Shown in pieces: positions 34,227-42,713 of a DNA stretch of 64,000 bases. The DNA lies in NCBI GenBank assembly GCA_020627685.1, contig JAHDGK010000003.1:129463-193462 (forward strand). Direction: 5' to 3'. Numbering within the stretch: position 1 is the first letter of the stretch; each line of letters starts with the position of its first letter. A program made the translations under genes and the position numbers. The notes under the pieces are model-generated. The model did not search any database, had not been told where the DNA came from, and was given only the letters and a program-made list of their open reading frames with translations. The DNA is from Granulosicoccus sp. GTDB taxonomy: Bacteria; Pseudomonadota; Gammaproteobacteria; Granulosicoccales; Granulosicoccaceae.

Positions 34227-35914
34227 GTGACGAGCCCTGGATATGCCCAGTCATCTGCATTGCTCTTGTTAAGCGCCTCGGGGTAGGGGGCTCCTGCGTA
34301 CATACAAATCCTGACCCAGCGATCGGATCGTGGATCAAAATGCGTAGCTCCGAAGAATGACAGTTTGGCTCTGAGTAGATCGATAGGTTTTATATTTTCG
34401 CCTATCGTGTTGCCTCTGATTTCACTGTAAGGTGCTTGCTTACTGATTTGTGCCCGACGAATCGAGTGTCGATGTTCGGGGTGCGAAAGTAGGAATGTTG
34501 CAATTTTATTTGTGGCGTTCCACAGCTTCAATGTTTTATATGCTGCTGCAGCGTCTCGAGCAGGTGCTAATGCCTGTTCATAGTCGGCAAGAAATTCCTC
34601 ATTGCGATTACCTAAACGGGGCTCAAGCTTCTCTTCCGAGACGTACCAGATACGCGCACAATGTTCCGCTTTGTTCCAGTCAACGTCTAGTGCCCAGTCA
34701 AAGCTCTGCTCAATGAGCTCGAGTGTTTCTTTGACGGTCATAGCTCCATCAATGTTAAAGGCTAAAGGATTGCTATCAGACATATGCAGTGATAGCTCAT
34801 CCACTAGGTGTTCGTACGGCTCGAGCAGTAAAGACAGTAGGAGTTCTTGTCCCTCAACGCTGAGTGCTTTCTCGGACCAGTCGATTAGCTCATTCCATAG
34901 GAATTCAGCCTGTAACGAAACTTGTGAAAGATGCTCGACTAGTGTCTTGAGATCATTGCGAAGATCACTCAACTTTAATTGTTGTATATCATGCTCTGAG
35001 TGCCATCTAGACACGGAGAGTATTGAGCGCTTTATTGTGTCTTTGAATACATTTATTTCAGCGTTGGTAGGATTTCTTACAGAGCGTACCCTTGCAATGG
35101 CTTCTTCACGCGCAGAAATCCAATTGTTAAACAAAAGCGGGTGATTGATTATGAACGGCGCCATCCCTAGACCCGTCGAGTTGCCGATTCCCAGTCTTCT
35201 TGCAATGTCCTCATCCAACGACACGGCGGTTTCTCCACCTTGTACTGTAGCCATATGTTGAACGAGGTCTTTCACAAACCAGCGAATCAGATACACTGAC
35301 AGCAATTCAGCTTGAAAGGGCGATTGCATTTCTGCTCTCTGTGCAATGCTTTCTCGGTCACTTGCGCCGAACTTTCCCGAACCATAAACGGCTGTGGTGC
35401 GCATCAAATACCCGACTTCATCAATTAACTGAGATCGGGGCTGTTTACCCTGTGCCAGTGAGTCGACGAAATGCGCCCACAGTCTGACTGAACGATTCGC
35501 GCGCGATAAACAGATTTCGGTATCGCTTAGTCTTCCAGCTTCCTGAAGTGGCACATTAATCTGTAATCGTTGCAAGTCTTCGTTTGTTGGTACTCCATCG
35601 AACAGGCAAAATGTTGTATCCCATGCATCAGCGATAACTCGATCAGAACGTTCCGAGGACGGTAAGTCATGAGCGAATGCGACGAGAGAATAGGTTCTTT
35701 TTGCTGTGCGTGCGGTGTAAACGGCATGCCCCACACCCTGTGTGTTTACTTCAAAATTTTTACGGTTGAATGTCCATTGTTCTTTGGCCATTCGGCGCAT
35801 TAGGATGCGCATGAAACTGAGTCTGGATTGATGGAGAGAGCCCAGGCGATCAATCCTCATAACGTCTGCTGGGTCGCGACGAGGGTAGAGGTTTTTGGCC
35901 GGCTCGCTATTCAT
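34223..35914 (-). CDS. Uncharacterised conserved-looking 563-residue protein of the BCCT/DUF3726 operon
   Basis: I do not recognise this family. The protein is soluble (no signal peptide or membrane segment) and mostly helical by composition. Segments that look functionally constrained are YSLVAFAHDLPSSERSDRV near residue 76, GIGNSTGLGMAPFIINHPLL near 246 and RSDRWVRICMYAGAPYPEAL near the C-terminus. It overlaps both neighbours by four bases, so it is translationally coupled to the M19-like and DUF3726 proteins and likely acts with them, perhaps as a complex. A glycine-rich GIGNSTGLGMAPF loop could bind a phosphate or cofactor, but that is speculation. Confidence 0.75.
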   Translation of the reverse strand: MNSEPAKNLYPRRDPADVMRIDRLGSLHQSRLSFMRILMRRMAKEQWTFNRKNFEVNTQGVGHAVYTARTAKRTYSLVAFAHDLPSSERSDRVIADAWDTTFCLFDGVPTNEDLQRLQINVPLQEAGRLSDTEICLSRANRSVRLWAHFVDSLAQGKQPRSQLIDEVGYLMRTTAVYGSGKFGASDRESIAQRAEMQSPFQAELLSVYLIRWFVKDLVQHMATVQGGETAVSLDEDIARRLGIGNSTGLGMAPFIINHPLLFNNWISAREEAIARVRSVRNPTNAEINVFKDTIKRSILSVSRWHSEHDIQQLKLSDLRNDLKTLVEHLSQVSLQAEFLWNELIDWSEKALSVEGQELLLSLLLEPYEHLVDELSLHMSDSNPLAFNIDGAMTVKETLELIEQSFDWALDVDWNKAEHCARIWYVSEEKLEPRLGNRNEEFLADYEQALAPARDAAAAYKTLKLWNATNKIATFLLSHPEHRHSIRRAQISKQAPYSEIRGNTIGENIKPIDLLRAKLSFFGATHFDPRSDRWVRICMYAGAPYPEALNKSNADDWAYPGLVT

Positions 35915-36882
35915 CTTCCGACAAAATTGTTTTTGTAAAAGCGATACCAGTTCCCACCCATAATGCTGGAAACTTCTTCGGGGCTCATCCCTGTACTTTG
36001 CAAGCCTGATTCAATATTGATGAAATCTGTGTTGTCGCAAAACCATTCAGGGGCATCAGGAAAGCCCGGGTTAAGCGCAGACCCCTCGCCATAGTCGATA
36101 TCTTTACTCCAGCGTCCTACTCGCATCCATTCAACAACGTTGTCTGGCTGGTCTTGGCAAAGGTCTGAGCCGATTCCGAAGTGTTCCACTCCGAATTTAT
36201 CGACTAAGCGTGCAACCATTTCACAAAAACTCTGCAGTGTGCAGTTGGACTTATCTTTCAAATGATGCGGATAGAGAGAAAATCCAAACATGCCGCCGTT
36301 TTGCACGACGGCTCTAATGACGTCATCTTTCTTATTGCGAAGTGCTGGAGCCCAACTGTGCGGGTTGGCGTGAGTGATGGTAATGGGTCGTTCTGACAGT
36401 TCTGCAGCTTCAATGGTCGAGCGGTCCGCCGAGTGACTCATATCAACAACAAGCCCGACTCGATTCATTTCTGAAATAACCTGGCGCCCCATGCGAGTAA
36501 TGCCCGTATCGTGAGATTCGTAACAACCAGTAGCCAGAAGCGACTGGTTGTTATAAGTCAGCTGCATGAAACGCACGCCCAGGGTATGCAGTATCTCTAT
36601 GAGACCTATATCGTCTTCAATAGGGCTGGGGTTTTGTAAGCCGAAAAAAATGGCGGTTCTGTTTGTCGACTTCGCCACATCAACATCGCTGGCCCATTTA
36701 CCCATCATGATTAGTTCAGGGTAATTTTCAAACCAGCGATTCCACTGCTCAATGTTTAGAACGGTCTCACGAAAATTTTCGTGATAGGCAATCGTCACGT
36801 GTACTGCATCCATACCGCCTGTTTGCATTTGGCGGAAAATTTTCTCCGACCACTTTGCATACTGGAGGTTGTCAATTCGCAT
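35911..36882 (-). CDS. Peptidase M19 (membrane/renal dipeptidase)-like protein with altered metal site
   Basis: This 323-residue TIM-barrel amidohydrolase-type protein keeps the M19 ligands His150 (VVDMSH), His171 (ITHANPH) and Asp240 (GIGSD). The usual N-terminal DxHxD is D4-N5-L6-Q7-Y8, so the His and Asp ligands are lost. The bridging Glu is replaced by Gln83 in FGLQNPSP. It therefore probably holds at most one metal and may not be a dipeptidase. It lies between the aldehyde dehydrogenase gene (1-bp overlap) and the 563-residue gene (4-bp overlap) in a catabolic operon. There is no signal peptide, so it should be cytoplasmic. Confidence 0.82.
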   Translation of the reverse strand: MRIDNLQYAKWSEKIFRQMQTGGMDAVHVTIAYHENFRETVLNIEQWNRWFENYPELIMMGKWASDVDVAKSTNRTAIFFGLQNPSPIEDDIGLIEILHTLGVRFMQLTYNNQSLLATGCYESHDTGITRMGRQVISEMNRVGLVVDMSHSADRSTIEAAELSERPITITHANPHSWAPALRNKKDDVIRAVVQNGGMFGFSLYPHHLKDKSNCTLQSFCEMVARLVDKFGVEHFGIGSDLCQDQPDNVVEWMRVGRWSKDIDYGEGSALNPGFPDAPEWFCDNTDFINIESGLQSTGMSPEEVSSIMGGNWYRFYKNNFVGR

Positions 36883-38333
36883 TACTGCGGCTCTCCAGAA
36901 GACATGTACACTGTTTTTACGGTCGTATAAAACTCTGCTGCATAGCTTCCTTGTTCACGCGGCCCGTATGAGCTATCGCCACGGCCACCAAAGGGAACGT
37001 GGTAGTCGGTGCCAGCAGTGGGTAAGTTAACCATGACACATCCGGTCTTTGCGTGACGGCGAAAGTGATTCGCGCGTGCAAGACTTTTTGTCATGATGCC
37101 TGACGTTAGGCCGAATCGTGTGTCATTAACAGTAGATAACGCTTCTTCATATCCGTCTACTTTTATGACAGCGGCGAGCGGGGCGAACATTTCTTCGCGG
37201 TTTATTCGCATAGTATTGTTTGTCTGAAGGAATACCCCCGGTGACATGAAAAACCCTTTGGTTTTTCTTTCTAACCGTTGCCCGCCACAGGCCAGTTCAG
37301 CCCCTTCAGATTTGCCAGTTTCGACGTAGGCTAGGTTCTCTTGCAATTGTTGCTCGGAGACAACCGGCCCTAGTTGAGTTTCGGGCTCCAGCGCGTGACC
37401 GACTTTCATTGAATTGGTGGCCGCTACAAGCTTTTCTACAAACTCATCGTGAATTGATGAATGCACAATGAGCCGGGAAGAGGCTGTGCATTTTTGTCCT
37501 GAGCCACCAAATGCACCGCCAACGGCATGAGCGACCGAAAGATCGATATCGGCATCATTCATAACTACTAATCCATTTTTCGATCCCATTTCCAGCTGTA
37601 CTTTGGTGAAATTCTGAATGGCGGTTGCTGCGATGCCTTTACCAACTGGAACTGATCCAGTAAAGGAAATTGCATTTATCTTCGGGCTTTGTATTAACTC
37701 TTGACCCACTGAGTTGCCCGCGCCCATAACCAATGAAAACAATCCCTTCGGAATATCTTGTTTGTCTATGATTTGTGATAGGGCAACCGCTGACGCGGGA
37801 GTTAAATTAGCTGGTTTCCAAACGACTGCATTACCGAAAGCGAGCGCGGGTGCGATTTTCCAAGAGGCTGTCGCGGTTGGGAAATTCCATGGCGAAATGA
37901 TTGCGACAACACCGATAGGCTCGCGCCGGACATCGATTTCTACTCCGGCTCTGACAGAGTCTGCCGTGTCGCCAATCTGCCGCAGCGTTTCTGCGGCATA
38001 GTAAGTGAAAAATTGACCTGCTCGGTAGACCTCGCCTTTGCCTTCCGCAAAGGGTTTCCCCTCTTCGCGGGATAGCAAAGTCCCCAATTCTTCGGCACGA
38101 GCCATGAGCTCATTACCGATATTCATCAGTACCTGATATTTGCGCTCCAATCCATATGCCGCCCATTCAAGCTGCGCAACCTTAGCCCGATCCAATGTTG
38201 TCTCTAGTTGCTCAACTGTGGCTTGGGAATAGAGGCCTATAACGTCATCAAGATCAGAGGGGTTCCGATTTTCAATCTGCTTATTGCTTCCAACCCACTC
38301 ACCTGCAATTAAGTTCAAATTCACGTCGGGCAT
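36882..38333 (-). CDS. NAD(P)+-dependent aldehyde dehydrogenase family protein
   Basis: This 483-residue enzyme has the ALDH motifs SPWNFPTA (cofactor), FTGSVPVG, LEMGSKN (general base Glu) and GSGQKCTASSR (nucleophile Cys). Sequence style resembles 2-oxoglutarate semialdehyde and betaine/aminoaldehyde dehydrogenases, but the substrate cannot be fixed. It is the first gene of the minus-strand operon and diverges from a LysR gene. It likely oxidises an aldehyde formed during breakdown of the compound imported by the BCCT transporter. Confidence 0.92.
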   Translation of the reverse strand: MPDVNLNLIAGEWVGSNKQIENRNPSDLDDVIGLYSQATVEQLETTLDRAKVAQLEWAAYGLERKYQVLMNIGNELMARAEELGTLLSREEGKPFAEGKGEVYRAGQFFTYYAAETLRQIGDTADSVRAGVEIDVRREPIGVVAIISPWNFPTATASWKIAPALAFGNAVVWKPANLTPASAVALSQIIDKQDIPKGLFSLVMGAGNSVGQELIQSPKINAISFTGSVPVGKGIAATAIQNFTKVQLEMGSKNGLVVMNDADIDLSVAHAVGGAFGGSGQKCTASSRLIVHSSIHDEFVEKLVAATNSMKVGHALEPETQLGPVVSEQQLQENLAYVETGKSEGAELACGGQRLERKTKGFFMSPGVFLQTNNTMRINREEMFAPLAAVIKVDGYEEALSTVNDTRFGLTSGIMTKSLARANHFRRHAKTGCVMVNLPTAGTDYHVPFGGRGDSSYGPREQGSYAAEFYTTVKTVYMSSGEPQ

Positions 38334-38393
38334 GATGGTATGACTCTCTTTGGGATGGCGGTTTTAGTGGGTCGATTATGGAGTTTTGGTTTG

Positions 38394-38430
38394 TTTTCAG
38401 TCAAACTGAAAAAACTTAACCGAATTTAAG
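38394..38430. promoter_or_regulatory. Two adjacent dyads in the LysR/aldehyde dehydrogenase divergent promoter
   Basis: TTTTCAGT-CAA-ACTGAAAA (38394-38412) is a perfect 8-bp inverted repeat. CTTAA-N6-TTAAG (38415-38430) fits the T-N11-A pattern of LysR boxes, and a further CTTAA lies at 38436. They sit within 50 bp upstream of the LysR start in the 109-bp gap between divergent genes, as expected for an autoregulated LysR switch. Confidence 0.5.
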
Positions 38431-38442
38431 AAAAACTTAATC

Positions 38443-39336
38443 ATGGCTATAAAACTCGATATGCTTCGCTGCTTTGTCGCTGTTGCTGAGTGCGGAAACT
38501 TAGCGGATGCCGGAACTCGTCTCAGTCGATCAACCGCGGCGATCTCCATGACGCTTAAGCAGCTGGAAGATCACCTTCAGAAATCCCTGTTCGAAACAGA
38601 CCGTAAGAGCAAGCTGTCAGCTGTGGGCCGAACTACCTTTGAATTAGCTCAGGCAGAGCTGCGGCAATTTGATCGCGCAATTTTGTCCATTGAGAATTTC
38701 GCACAAGGCGGTTCCGGAATTGTTCGCATCGCATCAGTGCCCTCTGTCGCCGGTACAGTGCTGCCGAAGGTGCTTGAGCGATTTATTGCGGAGAACCCCA
38801 AAGTTCACATCGAACTCCGAGATATGGACTCGTCCAATGTTGTACAGGCAATGCGACAAGATCGTATTGATATAGGCATTGCGACTGTTACTGAAAATTT
38901 GCAGGGCGCGCAGCTGTCGCCGTTGGTTAAGGATCGATTTGGACTGGTATGTTCACATGAACATCCGTTGGGAAAATCGTCATATCCTATGGAATGGACT
39001 GAGCTGGAGGGTGTGACGTTTATGGCGAACGAATTATGCGGGATGATCGGCGCATCTGAGTTTCAATCGATTTATCAAAGGGCGAACCTTAAAGTTCACA
39101 ATATCGTGTCGTTGTTAGCGATGGTCAAAGCTAACTTGGGCGTAACGGTTTTACCTCAAACTGTGCTCAAACTTCATCCTGAAGAGCTCGTGTTCCGGTC
39201 ATTAGCAGATTCGCAGGCAGTTCGAACCATCGATATGCTTCATCGACCTAGCAGTATTGCATCTCCTGCAGCTGATCGATTGCAGGCAATCATTCGTGAA
39301 ACCACTAACGGATTATATGAGCAATCCTTAAATTAA
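38443..39336 (+). CDS. LysR family transcriptional regulator
   Basis: This 297-residue regulator has an N-terminal winged helix (LDMLRCFVAVAECGNLADAG, then LSRSTAAISMTLKQLEDHL) and a LysR substrate-binding domain from about residue 90. It is divergent from the aldehyde dehydrogenase/M19/DUF3726/BCCT operon and probably controls it in response to the imported compound or a breakdown product. Confidence 0.92.
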   Translation: MAIKLDMLRCFVAVAECGNLADAGTRLSRSTAAISMTLKQLEDHLQKSLFETDRKSKLSAVGRTTFELAQAELRQFDRAILSIENFAQGGSGIVRIASVPSVAGTVLPKVLERFIAENPKVHIELRDMDSSNVVQAMRQDRIDIGIATVTENLQGAQLSPLVKDRFGLVCSHEHPLGKSSYPMEWTELEGVTFMANELCGMIGASEFQSIYQRANLKVHNIVSLLAMVKANLGVTVLPQTVLKLHPEELVFRSLADSQAVRTIDMLHRPSSIASPAADRLQAIIRETTNGLYEQSLN

Positions 39337-39402
39337 AAATGTGTTTGAGTCTGTGCAAGCGCTTAAACACTATCACTCGGCTAAACATAGTCTTCGCAAT
39401 TA

Positions 39403-40041
39403 TTACCAAAAAAGGCTTACTGGAAGTCTTGGAGCTAGGTGCACTTCATTACCGGATTTTCTATTATTTATTGTCAGAGCTAAGTGATGAGGCTTGTTGT
39501 AGCGTAGGGTTAGGCCATCGAGTATTTCGAAACATTGCAGAGTAGGTGAGGGATTAGGCACTGGTATATCTACTTCTACCTGCGTTAACGTCCAATCTGA
39601 ATTTAACAGTTCGTCAGGAATGTTCGACGCTTTGGGTAATTGCGGAGGCATGCAGATACACAATGGCTCTTCCAGTTGCTCTGAATTTTCGCCAACGTGA
39701 AAACTCATGACACCTTTAAAGTAATCGGGGAAATACAACCAATGTGGAAAGGTTGGTGTTTGTGTCTTCTCTGGCACGCGCACCACGATGCCGAAGGGAG
39801 ACGCATTGACTGCCCTTGATCTTTGGTAGAGTTTTAGGTCTTTGCCTGCGCCAGTTTGAGCTTCATTCACATCATCGATATACAACAATTCAATGGTAAA
39901 GCCATTGAGAAAAAACCGTCTGTTGGCTGTACCCTGACCAGGATGTGTGTTGGATGTACCTTCAACCAGGCCAATATCGATAAGCTCATTCGCAACAGCC
40001 GCCCCCGGCTCTGTAATCATGAAAATGTGGTCCAGCAGCAT
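39403..40041 (-). CDS. VOC/glyoxalase-like domain protein
   Basis: This 212-residue protein starts LLDHIFMITEPGAAVANEL, with a glyoxalase-like beta-alpha-beta-beta-beta pattern and RRFFLNGFTIELLYIDD. It resembles the glyoxalase-like (VOC superfamily) proteins with one clear and one diverged half. Substrate is unknown. The frame continues to a TTG at 40080, but the ATG at 40041 begins the first strand and is preferred. Confidence 0.65.
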   Translation of the reverse strand: MLLDHIFMITEPGAAVANELIDIGLVEGTSNTHPGQGTANRRFFLNGFTIELLYIDDVNEAQTGAGKDLKLYQRSRAVNASPFGIVVRVPEKTQTPTFPHWLYFPDYFKGVMSFHVGENSEQLEEPLCICMPPQLPKASNIPDELLNSDWTLTQVEVDIPVPNPSPTLQCFEILDGLTLRYNKPHHLALTINNRKSGNEVHLAPRLPVSLFW

Positions 40042-40099
40042 AGCGTTTAGGCTCGCAGGGGGTTTAGATAAACATAGCAAACTTCTCAGGCTACCAAAA

Positions 40100-41392
40100 C
40101 TAAACGAATAGTTTTATAGCGGCACCTGTTATTGCAGACACCAATAACACTCTCCCGATGCCCCAATGCATTTTAAAAGCAAGGAAGCCACTGAGTGCGA
40201 AGAGTCCGACAGATAACCACTCTATGGTTGTGATATTAGGAATCCACAAAGTCAGTGGACCATAGGAGGTTTTGTCCACCTCTAGAAAAAGCACATGTAG
40301 TGCAAACCAAATCGACAGGTTGAGAATGACTCCAACAACGGCAGCGGTGATCGCTGTCAGTGCACTTTTAAGTTTCGCCTGACTTGAAATCCAGTCAATG
40401 TAAGGCGCTCCCGAGAATATCCACAAAAAGCATGGTGCAAAGGTGACCCACAGCGCAACAAGCGCTGTAGATAAACCTAGAAGAATGCCACCGGTTTTAA
40501 ACCCCGCTAGGTAGCCCACGAATTGTGTCACCAAAATTAACGGCCCCGGAGTGGTCTCTGCTAGACCTAAAGCATCAATCATCTCGTCAGCGGTCAGCCA
40601 ACCGAATTGAACAACAACATCTTGTGCCATGTACGCTAATACAGCGTATGCCCCGCCAAAAGTGACCACAGCCAGGGTGGAGAAGAATTGACCCACCTCC
40701 AATATAATATTGTGAGCATTGAACAAGGCCAGGAGCGCGATGGGCAGCCACCAGATTGTCAGCCACGTTATGACGGTGGAGGCAAGCTTACTAACAGAGA
40801 GGTTTATTGGTTCACTACTGCTAGGTTCCTCGGGTTGAATAGCAAACACATAACCGATCAGAGCCGCGCCGAGTACGATAACGGGGTAGGGTACAGAAAA
40901 GAAAAATATGGCAAGAAATGCAAAGGCTGCAATTGCCCAATGCATGTTTTTCGACAATGCTTTTTTTGACACGCGTACTAATGCTTCGAGCACGACAACC
41001 AGCACCGCTGCTTTTACGCCATAAAACAAGGCTGAAACTAAGGGTACTTCGCCAAAAATACTGTAGATGAGGGCGAGTAGCATTATCACAGCGGCGCCGG
41101 GTATGACAAATAAAAGCCCCGCGATTAGGCCGCCCAACGTACCGTGCAAACGCCAACCAGCATAGGTTGCCAATTGCATGGCTTCCGGTCCTGGCAGCAA
41201 CATGCAGAAACTTAGAGCGTTTAGAAATTGTTCTTCAGTTAGCCAGGGGCGTTCTTCAACAATTTCTTTGTGCATTAACGCTATTTGAGCGCCAGGTCCA
41301 CCAAACGATAACAAACCAATGCGCCACCAAACTCGCGTCGCTTGTGCAAGAGTAGGGGGATCTACATCACCAGTTTGCAGTGCAGTCTTCAT
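40100..41392 (-). CDS. chrA: Chromate transporter (CHR family, long two-domain form)
   Basis: This 430-residue membrane protein has two CHR halves: FGGPGAQIALMHKE and FCMLLPGPEAMQLATYAGW in the first, TFGGAYAVLAYMAQ and LAETTPGPLILVTQFVGY in the second. ChrA expels chromate from the cytoplasm. It overlaps the upstream rhodanese-ChrB gene by four bases. The true anion in this organism could be chromate or another oxyanion. Confidence 0.92.
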   Translation of the reverse strand: MKTALQTGDVDPPTLAQATRVWWRIGLLSFGGPGAQIALMHKEIVEERPWLTEEQFLNALSFCMLLPGPEAMQLATYAGWRLHGTLGGLIAGLLFVIPGAAVIMLLALIYSIFGEVPLVSALFYGVKAAVLVVVLEALVRVSKKALSKNMHWAIAAFAFLAIFFFSVPYPVIVLGAALIGYVFAIQPEEPSSSEPINLSVSKLASTVITWLTIWWLPIALLALFNAHNIILEVGQFFSTLAVVTFGGAYAVLAYMAQDVVVQFGWLTADEMIDALGLAETTPGPLILVTQFVGYLAGFKTGGILLGLSTALVALWVTFAPCFLWIFSGAPYIDWISSQAKLKSALTAITAAVVGVILNLSIWFALHVLFLEVDKTSYGPLTLWIPNITTIEWLSVGLFALSGFLAFKMHWGIGRVLLVSAITGAAIKLFV

Positions 41393-42210
41393 GGCTTAGA
41401 GTTATTGTTAACCGGCCAGTCATGTCCTTCTTCAGTGGCGTCACGGGCCCACCGATAAAATGCATCGTATAAGCCTAACCCTGCTTCCAGCTGAGACAAA
41501 TCATCGCGATACATGCGGGAAAGTCCTAGTGAGGCTGCCAGTAAACCCGCGCACTCGGGTGCCAAACTGTGATTGTTAGTATCTGCACCTCGCACAATCA
41601 ACGATAGCCTCGCTAGTGCGGCGTTGCTAATGCCAAATTCTTCAACCATGGTATCGAACGTACACTGATCTCCACGGTGGCTCCAAAAAACGTCATGAAC
41701 ATCAAATGGTGTTGCATTAAATCGTTCTGCAACATTGATGACTTGCGAAGGGGCTACGAACAAAAATTGTGCATGAGGATCAATGAATCTACGAATAAGC
41801 CATGGGCATGCAATCCGGTCAATTTTTGGTCTGTGTTTTGTCACCCAGGTTGTACGGCCTTGGGTATCTATTTCGGGAATTTTGGAGGCTTCAACCATGG
41901 GCAGGTTTGAGTCTCTCCACGCATACTGCCCGCCCTGGAGAACTTCTGCTTTGACGCCTTCACATCGGAGAAGGGCCGCCGCTCCCTGACTGAGTTTTAA
42001 ACCCTTCTGGCAGTAGACAACTACTGACGTGTTTTGAAGTTGTGCAACAGTTTCACATACTCTTGAATGTCTTATTCGATAAGCGCCTGGTATGAGCCTG
42101 GGCTCTGCATCGAAGTCTTCATCGATGCGCACATCAAGTAGTACGGGACACTCTGGGGTGCCGATGAGGCGGGCGAGTGTTGACACTGAAATTTCGTTAA
42201 ATGACGCCAT
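41389..42210 (-). CDS. Rhodanese domain fused to ChrB C-terminal domain
   Basis: This 273-residue protein has a rhodanese domain (about 1-110) with the nucleophile Cys67 in the loop CQKGLK. The ChrB C-terminal domain (about 120-265) follows, with RPKIDRIACPWLIRRFIDP and FDVHDVFWSHRGDQCTF. The N-terminal regulatory part of classical ChrB is absent. The ATG at 42210 has GGAGGA six bases upstream, clearly better than the longer frame. It is co-translated with chrA, so a role in chromate or sulfur-oxyanion handling is likely. Confidence 0.87.
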   Translation of the reverse strand: MASFNEISVSTLARLIGTPECPVLLDVRIDEDFDAEPRLIPGAYRIRHSRVCETVAQLQNTSVVVYCQKGLKLSQGAAALLRCEGVKAEVLQGGQYAWRDSNLPMVEASKIPEIDTQGRTTWVTKHRPKIDRIACPWLIRRFIDPHAQFLFVAPSQVINVAERFNATPFDVHDVFWSHRGDQCTFDTMVEEFGISNAALARLSLIVRGADTNNHSLAPECAGLLAASLGLSRMYRDDLSQLEAGLGLYDAFYRWARDATEEGHDWPVNNNSKP

Positions 42211-42447
42211 GAAGCATCCTCCAAGATATTGGTTAAGCAAGAGAAGGATGCAAGATTTAGCTGACGCCTCATGGGGTTCGTTGCACACCCCAGACACAAA
42301 TTGAAACATAGCATCGGAATGCCTGTCAATTGCATTCAACTGCTGCGACAGAGCTTGGAAGTTCACCAGTATCAGTTCTCCTGAGTCCGAGGGGCTAGGA
42401 GTAAAGCCTGCTAGATACGATCAAGGTGGTCCTTTACAACGCCAATT

Positions 42448-42468
42448 CTGATAACAATAAATTATCAG
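42448..42468. promoter_or_regulatory. Inverted repeat CTGATAA-N7-TTATCAG
   Basis: This is a perfect 7-bp inverted repeat with an A/T-rich spacer, in the gap between the divergent chr and tct genes. It is a candidate operator. No T-tract follows, so a terminator role is unlikely. Confidence 0.35.
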
Positions 42469-42572
42469 TATTAAGAACCTGCGACAATTTGAGGGCAGAG
42501 AAGGGATTTCATTTGCTGCGAAAAAGCCAGCATCCATAGGGTTATCGGTACAGGAACTGGTACTCAATTGCC

Positions 42573-42582
42573 ATACATGTAT
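42573..42582. promoter_or_regulatory. Perfect palindrome ATACATGTAT near a possible -10
   Basis: This 10-bp perfect palindrome overlaps a TATACT hexamer starting at 42580, about 130 bp upstream of the tctC start. Short perfect palindromes of this form are common operators of GntR-type repressors. That is a suggestion only. Confidence 0.35.
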
Positions 42583-42713
42583 ACTGAATCCGCAGGAAAA
42601 ATTCGCCCGCAATTAATGCCGCTGTAAAAGGGCGTTGTATCGTGCGTGCGTTTGAAGCTCCACAGGTGATTCACCATCACTGAATAAAATTGAATAAAAC
42701 CGGAGGGTTTAGA

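Larger units (their letters stand above)
42211..42713. other. Divergent intergenic region before the TTT transporter operon
   Basis: These 503 bases hold no recognisable gene on either strand. They separate the rhodanese-ChrB gene (minus) from tctC (plus). Two clear dyads are present at 42448-42468 and 42573-42582, and a TATACT hexamer at 42580 could be a -10 element. A regulator gene is not in this gap. Confidence 0.5.

Noticed and set aside
42211-42366. N-terminal extension of the rhodanese-ChrB protein
   Set aside because: The ATG at 42210 has GGAGGA six bases upstream and begins the rhodanese fold; the extension has no recognisable sequence.
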